Assembly (NCBI RefSeq): GCF_000003815.2
Contig: NC_049995.1
Location: forward strand, 8,657,604 to 8,721,603
DNA length: 64,000 nucleotides
Origin: Branchiostoma floridae
Lineage: Eukaryota > Chordata > Leptocardii > Amphioxiformes > Branchiostomatidae
Direction of reading: 5' to 3'
The translations under genes were made by a program, and so were the position numbers. Under the pieces are notes generated by a model that ran no database searches, was not told the DNA's origin, and saw only the letters and a list, made by a program, of their open reading frames with translations. This document shows positions 1 to 17,875 of the stretch, one piece after another. Within the stretch, counting starts at the first letter, position 1. Each line of letters begins with the position of its first letter.

Positions 1-458
1 TTGGGGGAAGGTTCATCTGTTTCAGGTATCATTGACCTGTTGTTGACTTCACACTTTCTTTTAGGTCATGTGACGTAGGATTTTGGACATTTCAATTTTT
101 TTCATCTAATCAAAAAAATAATTCTATAGATAATTAGTAGATATCCAGATGTGCGAACATGAATTTATAGCTTTTCATCATAATGCACGTGAAATACATA
201 GCGTCATTGCAGTGGTATGTACCAAAGTGCTGTATTTTCTCATAGAAAAAAGTAATATAAGGGGGCAATAAAACTCCATGATGTCATCCATATGGCCCCA
301 AAAATCATATTTTGAATTCTTTTATACCCATCTATCAATAGACATAATGACTCCATTCTTTCTCAATTCATTGATGAGAAAACAACAGAAAGTCAAAATG
401 CCAATTTAGCCAGGTAGGAAACCTTAAAAATTATACCTATCCAACTTTACTGACTAAC

Positions 459-5471
<5,013 letters not shown>

Positions 5472-6977
5472 GTTGGTTCCGTGATGGAGCATGCGCAGTG
5501 AGCTTAGAGTAGAAACTTGTGTAATTCTCCCGTCATGCATCGCGATGTCCCTACATCTATGCCATTATCTTTATGTAATATCACCAAAAATGATATAAAT
5601 ACGTTATATATATAAAGATCTTCGGAGATAACTACTCTATACAAGAGTTAACCATTACAACTCCAATGATAGAAGAAGAACTTAATTTATTTGCATGACA
5701 ACTGTAGAGGATACAATACATGATATGGTAATCAAATGATTCGTCATTTTAATAGAAAATAATAGGGCAGGGAGGAATATAAACGGATAGAAATATAATA
5801 TATTTTCTCTGTAAAACTTTTTAAACGCGTCTTGGCAAAAAAGGTGTCATATTCGAATTCTAATGTTACTGTTTGTGAACCGTTATGAGAGATTGAAGTC
5901 ATAAAGGCAAAGGCACTCCAGTTGTCATATGATTTGTCATTTGTGTCAGTGAATGATTTTTTCTGGACGGAGAATTGAAAATCTGAGTTCAGTTGTCAGA
6001 GAATTACCATCTAAAACGAGTTCCTTGCTAGCAGGAAAAATAACGCGTCTCTCTTTTGACTTTAGGTTTTGCTCTAACTGGGCTGTCCTGACAGACCACT
6101 GAACATATCAAACGTGAAATAAACAGAGCAACATACTCTTTGATTTGGGTAAACATCATCCGACGTCACACAGCTACGGTGCGGTCGTGAGGCATTAATG
6201 AGATCAAATCAAGATCTTCCTTTAATAGTAGCGGGTGCTAGTGGATGCCCGTAGGCATACTTTTTATCAGCTACGTATTACAGTACTAGAACACACGCAT
6301 GCACACACGCACACAAATTCCTTCAGTGTGTCTTTTATCAAGGACGTTACATCAACAAGAACGTATAAACGTCCTTGCTTTTATGAAAAAAAAACACCTT
6401 CTTGTCTAACAACATACATGTATTAGTAAAAAAAAGAAGCAATGGAAAAGTTGTGAAAAGCTGATTTATTGAGCGTATTATTGATGAAATAATAATAGCA
6501 TAAATTATGTTCACAAACTGCCTTTGAGCAGCGCTTCTCTTCGGCGGCTATCAGTACTACATCCAGGCTGCGAAAGACTGTATTACCTGCAATAATTTCG
6601 TTTCTCGCCTAGGAGCGCTGACTAGATTACGAAACCGCTGAAAATACATCCCCTGCATTAATTTCAACTCTCGCCTAGGGGCGCTGTACTTTGAATCATA
6701 CTACATCCAATATGACGTCAAAGGGCAATCCCTTGGCTGTTCCATTTAGCGTACAAGGCATAATCACATGGTGTGAAAAGAGAAAATATACTTAATTAAC
6801 AGACTAAATATGATATATAGTAGTTGTTTTCGAACATTTTACTTTTTAAAACATTAATTAATTCCTAAAATGTGATACTTAATATCATTTATGTGATTAA
6901 AGAGGGTAGTTTTTTGTATGAATTTAAGGAGGGAGTTTGCTAGATGTCACAGCTGGGACCGGTCCTGTCACTGGTGG

Positions 6978-6992
6978 CTTCAAGAATGTTCC
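6978..6992 (+). promoter_or_regulatory. Heat-shock element upstream of BAG3
   Basis: Three perfect alternating pentamer cores, TTC-aa-GAA-tg-TTC, sit 134 bases before the BAG3 start codon, with another TTC four bases on. This is the consensus for HSF1 trimers. Vertebrate BAG3 is a classical HSF1 target, so the site fits the gene it precedes. Spacing and identity are read directly; function is inferred. Confidence 0.72.
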
Positions 6993-7056
6993 GGGTTCCT
7001 GTGGAAAATCGTAGAACGTGCTAGTCACAACTTCAACCTCTTCTAAAAACCGTTTC

Positions 7057-7087
7057 CTCACAGTGACGACTTCAGAACGACTGTGAG
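7057..7087 (+). promoter_or_regulatory. Possible 5'-leader hairpin of BAG3
   Basis: CTCACAGT (7057-7064) and its exact complement ACTGTGAG (7080-7087) enclose a 15-base loop, 39 bases before the start codon. If transcription starts upstream, the leader would carry this 8-bp stem. There is no direct evidence that it is transcribed. Confidence 0.3.
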
Positions 7088-7125
7088 ACAACAAACGCCT
7101 TGACAACGTCATCAGGGTATAAAAG

Positions 7126-10100
7126 ATGGCACAGCGGCTTTTCAACCCCCAGAATTTGGCGATGTATGCCGAAGATCCGCCTCTACCGAAAGGTTGGGAG
7201 ATGAGACTCGACCCTCAGACCGGTTGGCCGTTTTTTATCGACCACAACACCCGGACTACAACATGGCAAGACCCCAGGAGACAGGTTTGTAGTCTCTTTA
7301 ACTCGTCTGGGTCTTATTTTTCTGTGATCACTCTGTTTTCGTGAACAGTTTTCTGTCTACAAAGATCGCCCCCCTCCCCATTCTAGAACCCCCCTCCCCC
7401 AAATTAGTAGGACAATCATTATCTATCACATGAGCGATTATCTGTGTCTGTGATGCAAAAATCCAACATTCTTATAATTTTGTGCATTTCTTCAAGGAGC
7501 TTTTATCAGAAGCTTGTAAAGAAAATCTAACATTTGTCTGGGATTTAAATTTTACCACCTCTTGTATTGTCATCTTTTAGAATTCAAATCTACAAATTTT
7601 GATTTCTAATAATTTCCACAATGCCATGCTTCAGTTATTGTTATAACAGATGTTTGTGATATGTTATTGATAACATCAAAAACAATGGCCTGAAATGTCT
7701 AACATAACAGAAACTGAAACAAAGAATTTAAAATTTTCCCTTTTTATTTACAGTTATTTGTCACATTGTGTATGCTTGCTATGTCTTCAAACAATGCGAA
7801 ACAATATATGTTTTGCTGTCATTCGTTAGCATTATTTTCTGTCTTATGAAAGAAGTCATATTCATTCTACTTTATATAACGTTGAATATAACATTATTTT
7901 TCACTACAACATGGTTACAGATCACACAAGTGCTGCATATTGAAGTGATCAATTTTATTGGTATCTCTGTCAGTGTCATTTGTTGGTGTGCCATTGTTGG
8001 TATCCCCATTGTGCAGAAAAGTGTGGTACAAAATGTACTATGAACTCGTTTGTATAAAATAGAACCACACTTTTTTCATAGTACCACACTGATTCAAAAC
8101 GCCCTCCCCCCTCTTCAAACCATTGGTCTACTGTCTTGAAAGTTTTCTACCCTTGAAATCTTGAAAAACGGCTCAGGCCGAATGATGTATCAAGGTTAAA
8201 TAAAGGTTAAAAAAAAAAAAGTTTTTTTATGACAGCACCATTTTGTTTGGTCTTTTCCAGTCCTTTTGAGGCATATTGATGATATACAGTGCAAAACGCC
8301 CCCCCCTTCAAACCGTTTTTTAATTACAAGGCGTAGACTTCCGTAGGAAATACGTTAGCCATAAGGAAGTTACGTCGTGCGGTTTGTCTTTTTGAGTCAC
8401 CCTGTCTCAGCCCCCCTCCCCCGCTCCAAACCCCCTTCTTAGTAACTAGTCCGGTGACACGTGTAGCCTCGAGCGCGTTATGGACCATCCCATCATTCTG
8501 GATATTAGGGGTGTAATTATCACAAACTTGTATGTCTGTGTGTCTTATACATCTTACACAATAACAAATGATTCAACATATAATTTCTATAGATAGATAA
8601 TATTCCTATTGGAGTGATACTTAGAGTTTTGAATCTATAAATTAAAAATGAGTATCAGAATATAAAAGAAAATTTGTCCTATGCCTCCTGTAGAGAAGTT
8701 GGCCCTTCCGACAGCCTAACGGTTGTTCGCGCCAAAGGCCAGTTGGACTAGTCCAACCACCATATGTATCATGATGACATAATGTCCTATTGTTCTGAAA
8801 CAAGATCTGTACATCTTTTGTCATGCTTAGATATAAACAGGTGTCTTGTGATGTGAAGAAAAGTGTAGGGCACAATGGTCAATTATCTTGCAAAACATTG
8901 GTCTATTATATCACTGATATTATCAGTGCTGTCTCAAGGACCCGTTCCTCTGTCCTAGGATTGAAATTTGCTTGTTGAGATGGGACAAAAAATGTCACCA
9001 CTTCCTTCCGAAACACCTGAACACAGAACAGTGACACCACAGTTTATTTGGGTCAATTCGAGGCTGCGCGCCCTCAAGTTGGGAGGCCGTCTCTTCCAAG
9101 AAATACGTCTGAATGAGAAAAGTCGTGTATGAGAATGAAGGGTATCCCTCAAGCATTAAGAACAACTGGGTTTCAGTTTCTTCACCCATTCTTTGGGGAG
9201 AAACTTTTTTCACGTAAAAAGATATGCCAAAAATTGGAATTAACCCCATGAAAACAACTGATATTGTTGGAAAGAGAATACCCCTGGCCCTAGGTATAAT
9301 TTAGCCAAAAATAAAGAAAATCCTAACACTGAGATTTTTACAAAGTCCTCCTCCATGTAGTTTGTCATATTAAAATATGTTGTCAGGGAGGTAAAAGGAC
9401 TACCTTTACCTTCTGCCAGTACTGTGTATGTGGCACTGTTAATATAAGTCACAACACTTGAGTGCAGTGCTACATTGTCCCCGTCTGTCCAAAAAGCAAA
9501 ATAAAAAAATAATAATAAAAAATATGTTGTCATAAGTTCATATATGATTTAGCATTGACTAAAAGAACAGTCCAAATCACTCTTTTGCTTGTCTTGAAAT
9601 ACAGTTTCCACATCTATAATTACAATCAATACCAGGACAATGACATTGACCTTCATACTCTAAATTCATTTATTTTTGTGAGGGACTGGAATTGGAAGAA
9701 GGACTTCCCGGTGTTTTAAGTGTACATTTGTAGTTATATATTGAAACACAATTATTTTTTGCATCATGAACTCATGTCATAGTAAACGTGTCACACTGAA
9801 AAATGCGAACATAAATCCACCATGAAAATATCAAGATTTAGAGTATTCCCTCACAGCGTAAACTCTGCCTGGATGCGTATCATTTAGCTGCATTTATAGA
9901 TTTGTCCAAACGTTAAAATCAATACCTGACGTCAGGGCCTCCTGAAATATTAACAGTACAGCAATAATACAATCCATGTACAATATAACGCAGGATCTGT
10001 TAGCAGTTCTTGTCAAATATTTCTAACATATTTGTCATCGAGTTAAGGAATCAAAGACCGTCTTGGTCCCAGGACTGTGTTCTAGTACCTGGATTTGTTG

Positions 10101-13100
10101 TCAAGCATGAAGAAGGGAAAGGTAGTTATGTAATCATTCTCTTGTGCTTTTGCTCCTGTATATTTTGTATAGTGGTAAACCATTTTTTGTAGGGTAATAC
10201 CACCTAAGACCAGAGTGTATGTTTCTTATTTTGAAAGCAACTGTCATTTAGCATCATACATTGACAGTGTTGTATGTAGTACTGTATGTTTTTGCATTTT
10301 TTGCACTGGATCAGATTTGCATTTGCACTTCAATTCTGTTTGCCAAAATAAACACAATTGCTGCATTTGCCCAGAATGTCTTGAGTTATATCATGAGGAA
10401 AATTACATCAAGGGTCAAATTATGTACTAACGTTTTCATCCTCTGTGTAATTTATGTAATACTGGCTGTAGAGACCAGTAATTTGATTAGACTGACACTA
10501 GGCCCAGATTTGTCACATCATTCAGCCTGTATCACTTGTAAGTGATGTAATATGGCCACATATTCAAAGGATAATTGAATTACTAAGTACTTTACATGGT
10601 TAGGTAGAAAGCTGTCTCAGCCTGACTGGGTTGGGTTGTCAAAACATCAAAATACATTTTACAGAATATGAATTCAGCTTAAAATAGTTCCATTCAAATC
10701 ATTGTTAGCAAGCCCATGTTGTTGATTTTCGTTGTGAAATTTGTCATTCTCAGCTTAGGAAAAATACATGTTATTTTCATGAAAATTTCATCACCCTTCA
10801 TGTCATGAGGTTAAGATTTTTTGGAGAGAGGGTAAAAAATTTTTCCAATGCAGCAAATTTCTGTCCTGATATTATGGGACAGGTCCTGGAGACAGCCATG
10901 TATCAACTAATCAATGCATCATTAGTTGACGCGCAATACCTTCACCAGGGTGCCTAAGTATTCGTACAATCCTTACAGAAAGATGGAATTCATACAATCC
11001 TCTACTAAGAAACATACAATCCTTATGGAATTCCTACATTCTTAGTGTTTTGTTGGACCATGTGACAATGGTGGTAAAATCAAATGTCACATCGTCGTCT
11101 GCTACAGAATACTGTAAATACATTAAGTTTGCAGGGATTTAATTTCGCGGTAGCAGGAAAAAGGACTTTTTGTGTTGGATTTAAGTTCGCAGTAGCACCA
11201 TGCACTGTAGTCTCTTACTGCCATGGAAAAATGTCCGCTGTGGTTTTAAGTTTGCGGTGAAGTGGCCAATGCGAAAACCGCAAACATTAAACGACTGAGA
11301 AAGTTTCTACATTTACAGTATTCTTCTTTTCTTCTGCTAGGATAAACAACCCACTGCCCTTATGGCCTTAAAAAGGCTATATGATTTTTTTACCATTACT
11401 CGTTCTGGTAAACTTGAACCTTAAACTGAAAGTCTTCTTTCTGTTTGTCCAGATGCTTGGTCAGCACAGGGCGCAGGCTGGACACAACCAGCAGCCACCA
11501 CAGCAGAGCCGACAGATTCCTGTGCAGCACGAGGGCGCCCCCCAGCAGAGGTACACGGTACCGCAGAAGGAGAACTACCACGCCAGACCAACTCTTCCAC
11601 AGAACGGGCAGCAGCCTAAGGTACTAAAACTGTCTCACCAAGGGCAGGTAATTATATACTCAGTGTACAAAATACTTTTCTGAGCCAGGTTGCACAGTGT
11701 GCAACCTGGGGCAAAAACTAGGTTGCACAACTGAATTTCAAGTTGCACCACCTACAATTCACTAATTTCTGAAAAAAAGGTACAATACATACATGTTTGG
11801 CTGATATGAAACAGAGCTGCCTTGGTAAATTTATTTTAACAATGTATATCAACTGTACATTGTTTAAGATATTGCTTTAGTTTGGTGTCATTCTCATTGA
11901 AAGTTTGTCAAAGACAATAAAGGTTTCTTAAAGGTTAACTGCCATATATAGAGGGCCCTTATTTTTTGTCACATATTATCAATACAATCTGCCAAAGCAT
12001 TCTTGAGCTATACTGCTGTTAACAGACACCAAATCATAAAACAAACCAGGCAAACACATTCTGCGATTGGCCAATCACGTGGTTATCCTACCTTTCTCGA
12101 CTAGAAAATTGTTTTGGGAAAGAAAGAAACAACAGAACTTACACTGTCAAAATTGCCCACATGAAGACCGGTCAGTAGACTTATTCACTATTGACATTGC
12201 TCTTAATGCTTGTTTCTATGGGAAAAATAGTCTAAGGGACCAACAAAACATGGTCCAGGTTTGACTTATGGTCCTTATGTATCATTGGTTTCTTCTGCAG
12301 GACCTGGTTTGACAGTATTATTATATATTAGCCATGCCAGTATATTTGAATCTAACGTCCCATGTTCCCTGCAGGGTTACCACCAGATTCCGGTCCAGCA
12401 CGAGTCGTCGGCGCAGCAGCCACGAGCACGACAGACGGAGCGCGTAGCGGAGACATCACAGCGGGGTCCCGGGGTGTCCCCCCAGCAGACACGCAGACTG
12501 TACCCCCCAAGGGGCGGGTCGCCCAAACCCGCGTCACCCCAGGCACAGGTGGGTTTGTACTAGTATTGAAGAGTTGAATGACACTGTAAATTTTGGCAGT
12601 TTTCTTTAATTTAAAGGAAAGCTGCACTTAAACTGGAAAAGCCTTCTATACAATGGTGAATATACCCCCAACTAAAGTTCTTTACTTAAGTCCGTCACAC
12701 TCATAGTTCAGAGCTGTCTCACTGTTTCAAACTCATGTCGTGCTGACATCTACTCACCTGATGATTGAATTATTTGAGGTCAGAGGTCTAAATTTCCCAT
12801 CCAGTATGACTAGCACTTTGCAAGCTGGCTTCCCTTAGGATGGATTCAGAGACCTACAACTTGTCAATTCCCTCGAATTCGTCCGAAAATCCATCAAAAT
12901 TACTCAAATTCTCTTAATTCAAAGACTGATATAGACCACATTTTCTTTGTCTTATCATCTGTGTGTTTCCTCCAATGACAGACCGTGAACTCACGAGTGC
13001 GTGATGTCCCAATCCAGCGTGTGCAGACGCCTCCTGCCGGTTCGCCACAACAGCTACGGCGCGAGAAGCCAGAGACACCACCGATGCAGGACCAGCCCCA

Positions 13101-13635
13101 ACCGGAGCCGCCCCAGGAACAACCGCAGCCCCAACCGGAGCCTGCGCAACCTCCGCCCAAACCGTCATCTCTCGGTAAGATCGATAAAATCATGGCCGAC
13201 GTGACGCGACTGCACAACGAAGTCCAGGACTTCTCCGGCTTGAAGAAGGACAATCTCAAGGAATATCTTCGACTTGAGGAGTTCCTGACGAAATGCTTGC
13301 TTCAGCTGGACGGCATAGAAACGGAAGGGATCCCGGAAGTACGGACTGCGCGTAAACAGGCCGTGGTGAAATGCCAACAGGCGCTGACCGACCTGGATCT
13401 AAAGGGGAAGGGAGAAGAGCTGGCCACGGCGAACGCCACGACAGAGAATGTTGAAACAACGGACGGACAGAGCGGGGAAACAGAAAATGAACAGGGCGAT
13501 CCCATGGAAATGGAACAAGCAGCGGAAGATAAGTCGACAGAAAACAGAGACGCTGAGAAGGAAAATGGAAAACAGAATGCAGAAAAGAAGGAAAACGAAG
13601 CGGGGGATAAAAACCCAGAGGGGAAATCGCAATAA
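7126..13635 (+). CDS. BAG3: BAG3 orthologue: WW domain, IPV motifs, BAG domain co-chaperone (~384 aa)
   Basis: Cytosolic co-chaperone that links Hsp70 (through the BAG domain) to small heat-shock proteins and selective autophagy. Four coding exons: 7126-7284, 11453-11620, 12375-12548 and 12982-13635, all phase 0. An in-frame stop just upstream supports ATG 7126. A WW domain fills residues ~20-51 (W24, W47, LPKGWE.....GWPFFIDHN). IPV motifs that in BAG3 bind HSPB8/HSPB6 are at 75-77 (RQIPVQHE) and 114-116 (YHQIPVQHE). A variant VPI is at ~176-178. A proline-rich PxxP tract follows (~185-230), then a BAG domain (~233-308, from [20 protein letters not shown] to QALTDLDL). The tail is acidic and lysine-rich (E/K/N), ending in GKSQ. 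At 384 residues it is shorter than the human protein (575). The combination WW+IPV+BAG is unique to BAG3, so identity is very firm. Confidence 0.95.
11109..11321. mobile_element. MITE-like element, ATACTGTAAAT family, copy in BAG3 intron 1
   Basis: Inverted ends ATACTGTAAAT and ATTTACAGTAT bound 213 bases containing GTTTTAAGTTTGCGGTG-type blocks. Related copies with the same ends lie at 26256-26425 and 56658-56848, and a fragment near 672-710. There is no coding capacity. The transposon superfamily is not determined. Confidence 0.6.
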
Positions 13636-16600
13636 GGACGGGAGCACGATAGTTAGGAGAATTGAAACTTTGATCACAAGTGTTGTTGTCGCCATGTAAT
13701 TCACCAATTTTTCTCTAGATACAAATATGTAAATTAAGATGCAGCTAACTTATCGGGTGTTTCTTGCCAACTACTAAAGCAGTACATTACTGTTTGAGCT
13801 AATAATATATGCATGGTAATGGCATCTGGTGGTAGCTATACTGACTTCATGTACATAGAAGAATCATCAGAATGCAGTGATGCGATGGCAATGTAACAAG
13901 ATAAAGAAAATTACCAAGACTCATCAATACTGTCAGGGTTAATGTATAAAATTTAAAAGATGAACTAACGATAGTAAAGATTCTATGTCCTAAAAGAAGT
14001 ATAACAATAGAAAGTTGAGCACTACGGCGAGAAGTACAAATTAAAAGTATCTCTGATACAATTTACATCTATGCTCATCAGGCTAAACTTCTGAGCTGTT
14101 ATTTTATCAAACAGATGGAAAGAAAGTAAAATTTGTGTATTCTTCTCTGAACTGTTCTCAGAACGTGTTGTATTGGTGTGGTAAATTATTACGGTTAGAA
14201 AATAACGATCCAAAGTATTGCTACTATGGAAAGATGGATATTTAAACCATTACTGTATGTTGTGTGGTCAGATGGAAAGAAAGTATATTTTATGCCAGTA
14301 ACAATTCAAGACTGTTGTATGTCAAGTCATGTTAGGGTATAGATTGTGGGTAGGGATAGAAAATGCATGGGTAGCTTTAACTTCAACTTACTAAGCTAGC
14401 TGTTTGGCTCCACATTTGTATCGGTTATGGTGGTAGGAAGCGATGTGAAGGTTAAAAAAAAACAGCACAAAGAGTTCACACGAAATACAGAAAAATACAT
14501 GTAAGCTGAATACTGAGAAAAAAATTACACCATTTTTTACAACAGCACCCCCGCAATGTGTCTTGGTTTCTCCCGTATAAAGGCCTTTTAGAAGGAATAC
14601 TATTAAATATAGATAACACCTGCAAAGAGTATAAGATTGTACATGTGTAAGTATGTGAAGAAATCTCTTCCGAATGCCAGTTGTAACAAGCTTGGAAGTG
14701 AAATGGCTTTGAAGATATCGCATTTGTGATGTCATATGTAAAAAAAAAGGTGGATAATAGAAGTTAGCAGGTATAGTGGTGATATTTCTTGAGCAACTTA
14801 GTAAACAAAGTAACAAACTGTGAACTTAATTGTATAATTGGCAAGCAAGGAGGAAGGGAGGGGGGTGAATATAGCCTGTTAGTTAAATCATTAGTTGTCA
14901 AGCCCTCTCTGCAATTTCCAGAGGACTTAAGAGAAGAAAAAATCAAGCAGCTGATAAAAGCTTCTTTTTATAATAGATTTGGATACCAATGCTTGGAAAT
15001 TCAGAAAGCATTTATTTGCCCAAGGATGTTTTATATAACGTCCTGGATTTGCGCATGCCTAAAGAAACTGTTAGAAAAAGAAGCTTTGGAAAACAAGAGG
15101 AAAGTAGTACATGTATTAGGCAGTCTGCTATAAGCAAGATTTGATCAGGCTAGTGGACACCCCCCACCATTTTCTTCTTGTGTGTTCCTTTGGTGAAGGT
15201 TTGTCCCATAATTTGAGATGATTTGGTTCATTAGGAAGTACACAATACCTCAGGCCAGTGCACCATATAGTTCTTTGTCATGTTTGGCACCGATCGTCAC
15301 AAGTGAATGAGCGTGTTCACAGGTTCAACTGTACATGCCTAGGTCAAAAGAACACAAACCTACCTACAAAAGCCATATACATCTCGACAGTATAAAGCAT
15401 AGTTGAGAACAAGAATCAGTTTCTAAGTCAATGTTTCACCTTTGACCTGCACATGCACTGTTGGATCTGTGAAAGGGCTTATTCTAGACACCTGTACACT
15501 TTCAACCTGTAAGATCTGTGAATAAAGACTGCACAATTCTGTTGAACAGAAAATTTTGTGTGTCGTGTTGAAGTCTTGGGCCAATATAGTGAAAATAGAG
15601 GACAAAGGAAATACCTTTGTTGCCTGACCCCTGAATCTGTGTGTGCCAAGGTACACAATCGAGCATACCTTTTTAACTTTAGCTAAATAGATTGGTATGG
15701 TTGTATTGTAGTTCCTAGCTCTACTTCGCTGGCTGTTATAGGGAGAATAATTTGCCAGGGGTGTTTTGCTACTAGAGGAGTTGACCGGCCGCAGAGGGGA
15801 AACATGAACCTTAGCATGAACTGACTCCCCTGGCTAATTTCCCGATTTTTTTGCCCAATTCTGCAACTCCCATAGGAAGGCCTGGTAGACACTAGATTTA
15901 TGTAGCAGACTTCCTGAAGCCCTTATATTTTCTGGATTTCATTTAACCCTCATCCGACCGTATGGGGTCATTTTTGACCCCAGGCGTATATTTTAATCTG
16001 CCATAGCAACATTTTTGATCAGAGAAAAAATTCCTTCCATGAATTTGTTTGTATACATGTTTTGCAACATCTACCAATTTTTCACCGAGTTTTGCCCATT
16101 ATTGTATAAGCTATACTTGAAAGTTTGTGTCTTGTTCGGTGGGGTCAAAAATGACCCCAGCCAATTATGAATCATTAATTACATAAATATCAAGACATTT
16201 CAATAAAATAACAGGCATTCCTCATCATTGCTATTACAGCAACAAGTTATAGTTGCTTAGAGGAGAAAACACCGAATATTTTGAAAGAAATTTAGTATTT
16301 TAGGGTAAAACACAGTTTTTCAACATTCTGCATAAATTATGATAATACGCACTAATTACCTATGCTAAAGAAAGTGAAAATGTTTCTAATTAATCAAAAA
16401 ACAATATATGGACAGAATATGCAGAAGGAACCTACAAGAAAGATCTTTGCGGGAAAATAGACAAGAGTTATTGTATGTATGTGTTAAGATGGCGGAATAT
16501 GGTACATAATTAAGTAATAAATTCGTTACTTTTCACAAATATTGTATTTTTTCTTGTTAAATAACATTTTTATGCTATCAGTATTATTGCATCATCACAA

Positions 16601-17875
16601 TTATTGTTTAGAAATTGATAACACAAAACATTGTTTAAGTAAGTCGAGTATGGTAGATTTTCAGAGCAAATGTGGTTTCTCCTCTCATTTTCTGCATAAA
16701 TTATGATAATGAGTGATAACTACTGACACCAAAGCTTGTCAAAATATTTTTCATAGATTAGTGAAACAATAAATACATAGAAATGACAAAATAAGCCAGC
16801 AGAAATATGTCTATGAGCAAAACAAAATGGGGTCAAAAATGACCCCATACGGTCAGATTCGTCGTAAAAATGTAACGGTCGGATGAGGGTTAACTTCTCA
16901 TGAATACATCATTCCCACTAAACCACTGTGAGCATATAATGTTATTGCTTGAAATGACCAACATGAGTTAAAACACAATACATCAATTTTATTTCAGTAC
17001 AAATATACAATGTACAGCGATAAGGTCATAAAATGTAATTTTGAACATAACTTCTTGGTTAACAAACTTCATATAAAGTAAACAAAAATGTTGAAACAAA
17101 CAAAGCAAGAAGAGTTAGTAGAACTTTGACAGTACACAAAAACGAGAACAAGAAATAAATAGCCCAGATCCCTCTCAACTTAGATAAGCAAAATAACATA
17201 AGTAGGGTTTGATGTTTCATGAAAAACCAAACCTCAGTATTAAACATGTTGTTCTTTGTCCAAACAATATGTTTGTGTCAAGAATAAGGTTCTGAATGTT
17301 TGCACAAAGCTTGTGGACTCATTTTTTTGCATCCCCCATCAGCTTTCTTGTCAAACAAACACACGAGAGTTCAACATAGCACACATACATATCATGACAA
17401 TAGAATTTGTCTCATCATGCATATTTTAGGAGACTTCAATGGAAACAAAGCTTCAGTTATTGCCATTACATTATTACATTACACCATACTAATAGAATGT
17501 TTCTCATAAGCTTTTAATTGATACAATAACATGTAGTAGCCCACAACTATTAATATAGAAGATATGAATAATTATTCAAGCTACACCTAGAACTTCTGAA
17601 CAACTGGAAAGAAAACTTATCACTGTACATTCTATGATCACAATACTTGCGTAAGATGCTGGCATGCGACAAAATGCAGAATCATAAAAATAAGCATAAT
17701 GCTCTATCATAGTGACAAGATTTAGTAAATTTGTATTCCATGTAAAAGACATTTTTAGAGAAACATTATTTTGCAAAAGTATTAATGAGAATATTCATGA
17801 AAATACTTAAGTATTACAACTATATAATTGTTTTTGTTCAATATGTGTACACTTCTTTACATAAAATACTGACAT
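13636..17875. other. Gene-free interval between convergent BAG3 and the large minus-strand gene
   Basis: This holds both 3' UTRs and intergenic DNA. No reading frame in it looks coding. An AATAAA on the minus strand at 16988-16993 is a plausible poly(A) signal for the large gene, about 880 bases past its stop. I could not assign a clear signal for BAG3. The only structured object is the piggyBac-like element at 15947-16889. Confidence 0.6.
15947..16889. mobile_element. Non-autonomous piggyBac-like element (943 bp) with TTAA target duplication
   Basis: The element starts CCCTCATCCGACCGTA and ends TACGGTCGGATGAGGG-like (read ACGGTCGGATGAGGG at the right end). It is flanked on both sides by TTAA (15943-15946 and 16890-16893). 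TTAA duplication and CCC/GGG termini are the signature of the piggyBac superfamily. An 18-bp near-palindrome GGGGTCAAAAATGACCCC (or its complement) occurs at 15964-15981, 16141-16158 and 16829-16846. A block TCTGCATAAATTATGATAAT is repeated near 16328 and 16690. No frame of 60 codons lies inside, so transposase would have to come from elsewhere. Confidence 0.85.

Larger units (their letters stand above)
5472..7125. promoter_or_regulatory. Divergent intergenic region between SDHA and BAG3
   Basis: These 1.65 kb separate two oppositely oriented start codons and must hold both core promoters. I see no open gene. A perfect CRE palindrome TGACGTCA lies at 6713-6720. A degenerate direct repeat (AATTTCRWMTCTCGCCTAGG, then RGCGCTG) occurs at about 6592-6621 and 6657-6686. 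A heat-shock element lies close to BAG3. The SDHA start sits in the context CCAACATGGCTGCCGC, which resembles a YY1 site. Confidence 0.6.

Noticed and set aside
7118-7124. TATAAAA immediately before the BAG3 ATG as a core promoter
   Set aside because: It abuts the start codon, so transcription from it would begin downstream of the ATG. A promoter farther upstream, near the heat-shock element, is more sensible.
7768-8043. 91-codon hydrophobic open frame in BAG3 intron 1
   Set aside because: No family resemblance, AT-rich composition that produces hydrophobic codons by chance, and no splice or promoter context.
10261-10545. 94-codon frame in BAG3 intron 1
   Set aside because: Two overlapping frames of similar length exist here. 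Cys/Phe/Ile-rich composition is typical of random AT-rich DNA.
12900-13259. 119-codon minus-strand frame opposite BAG3 exon 4
   Set aside because: Its Gly/Trp-rich sequence is the mirror of the proline-rich BAG3 linker.
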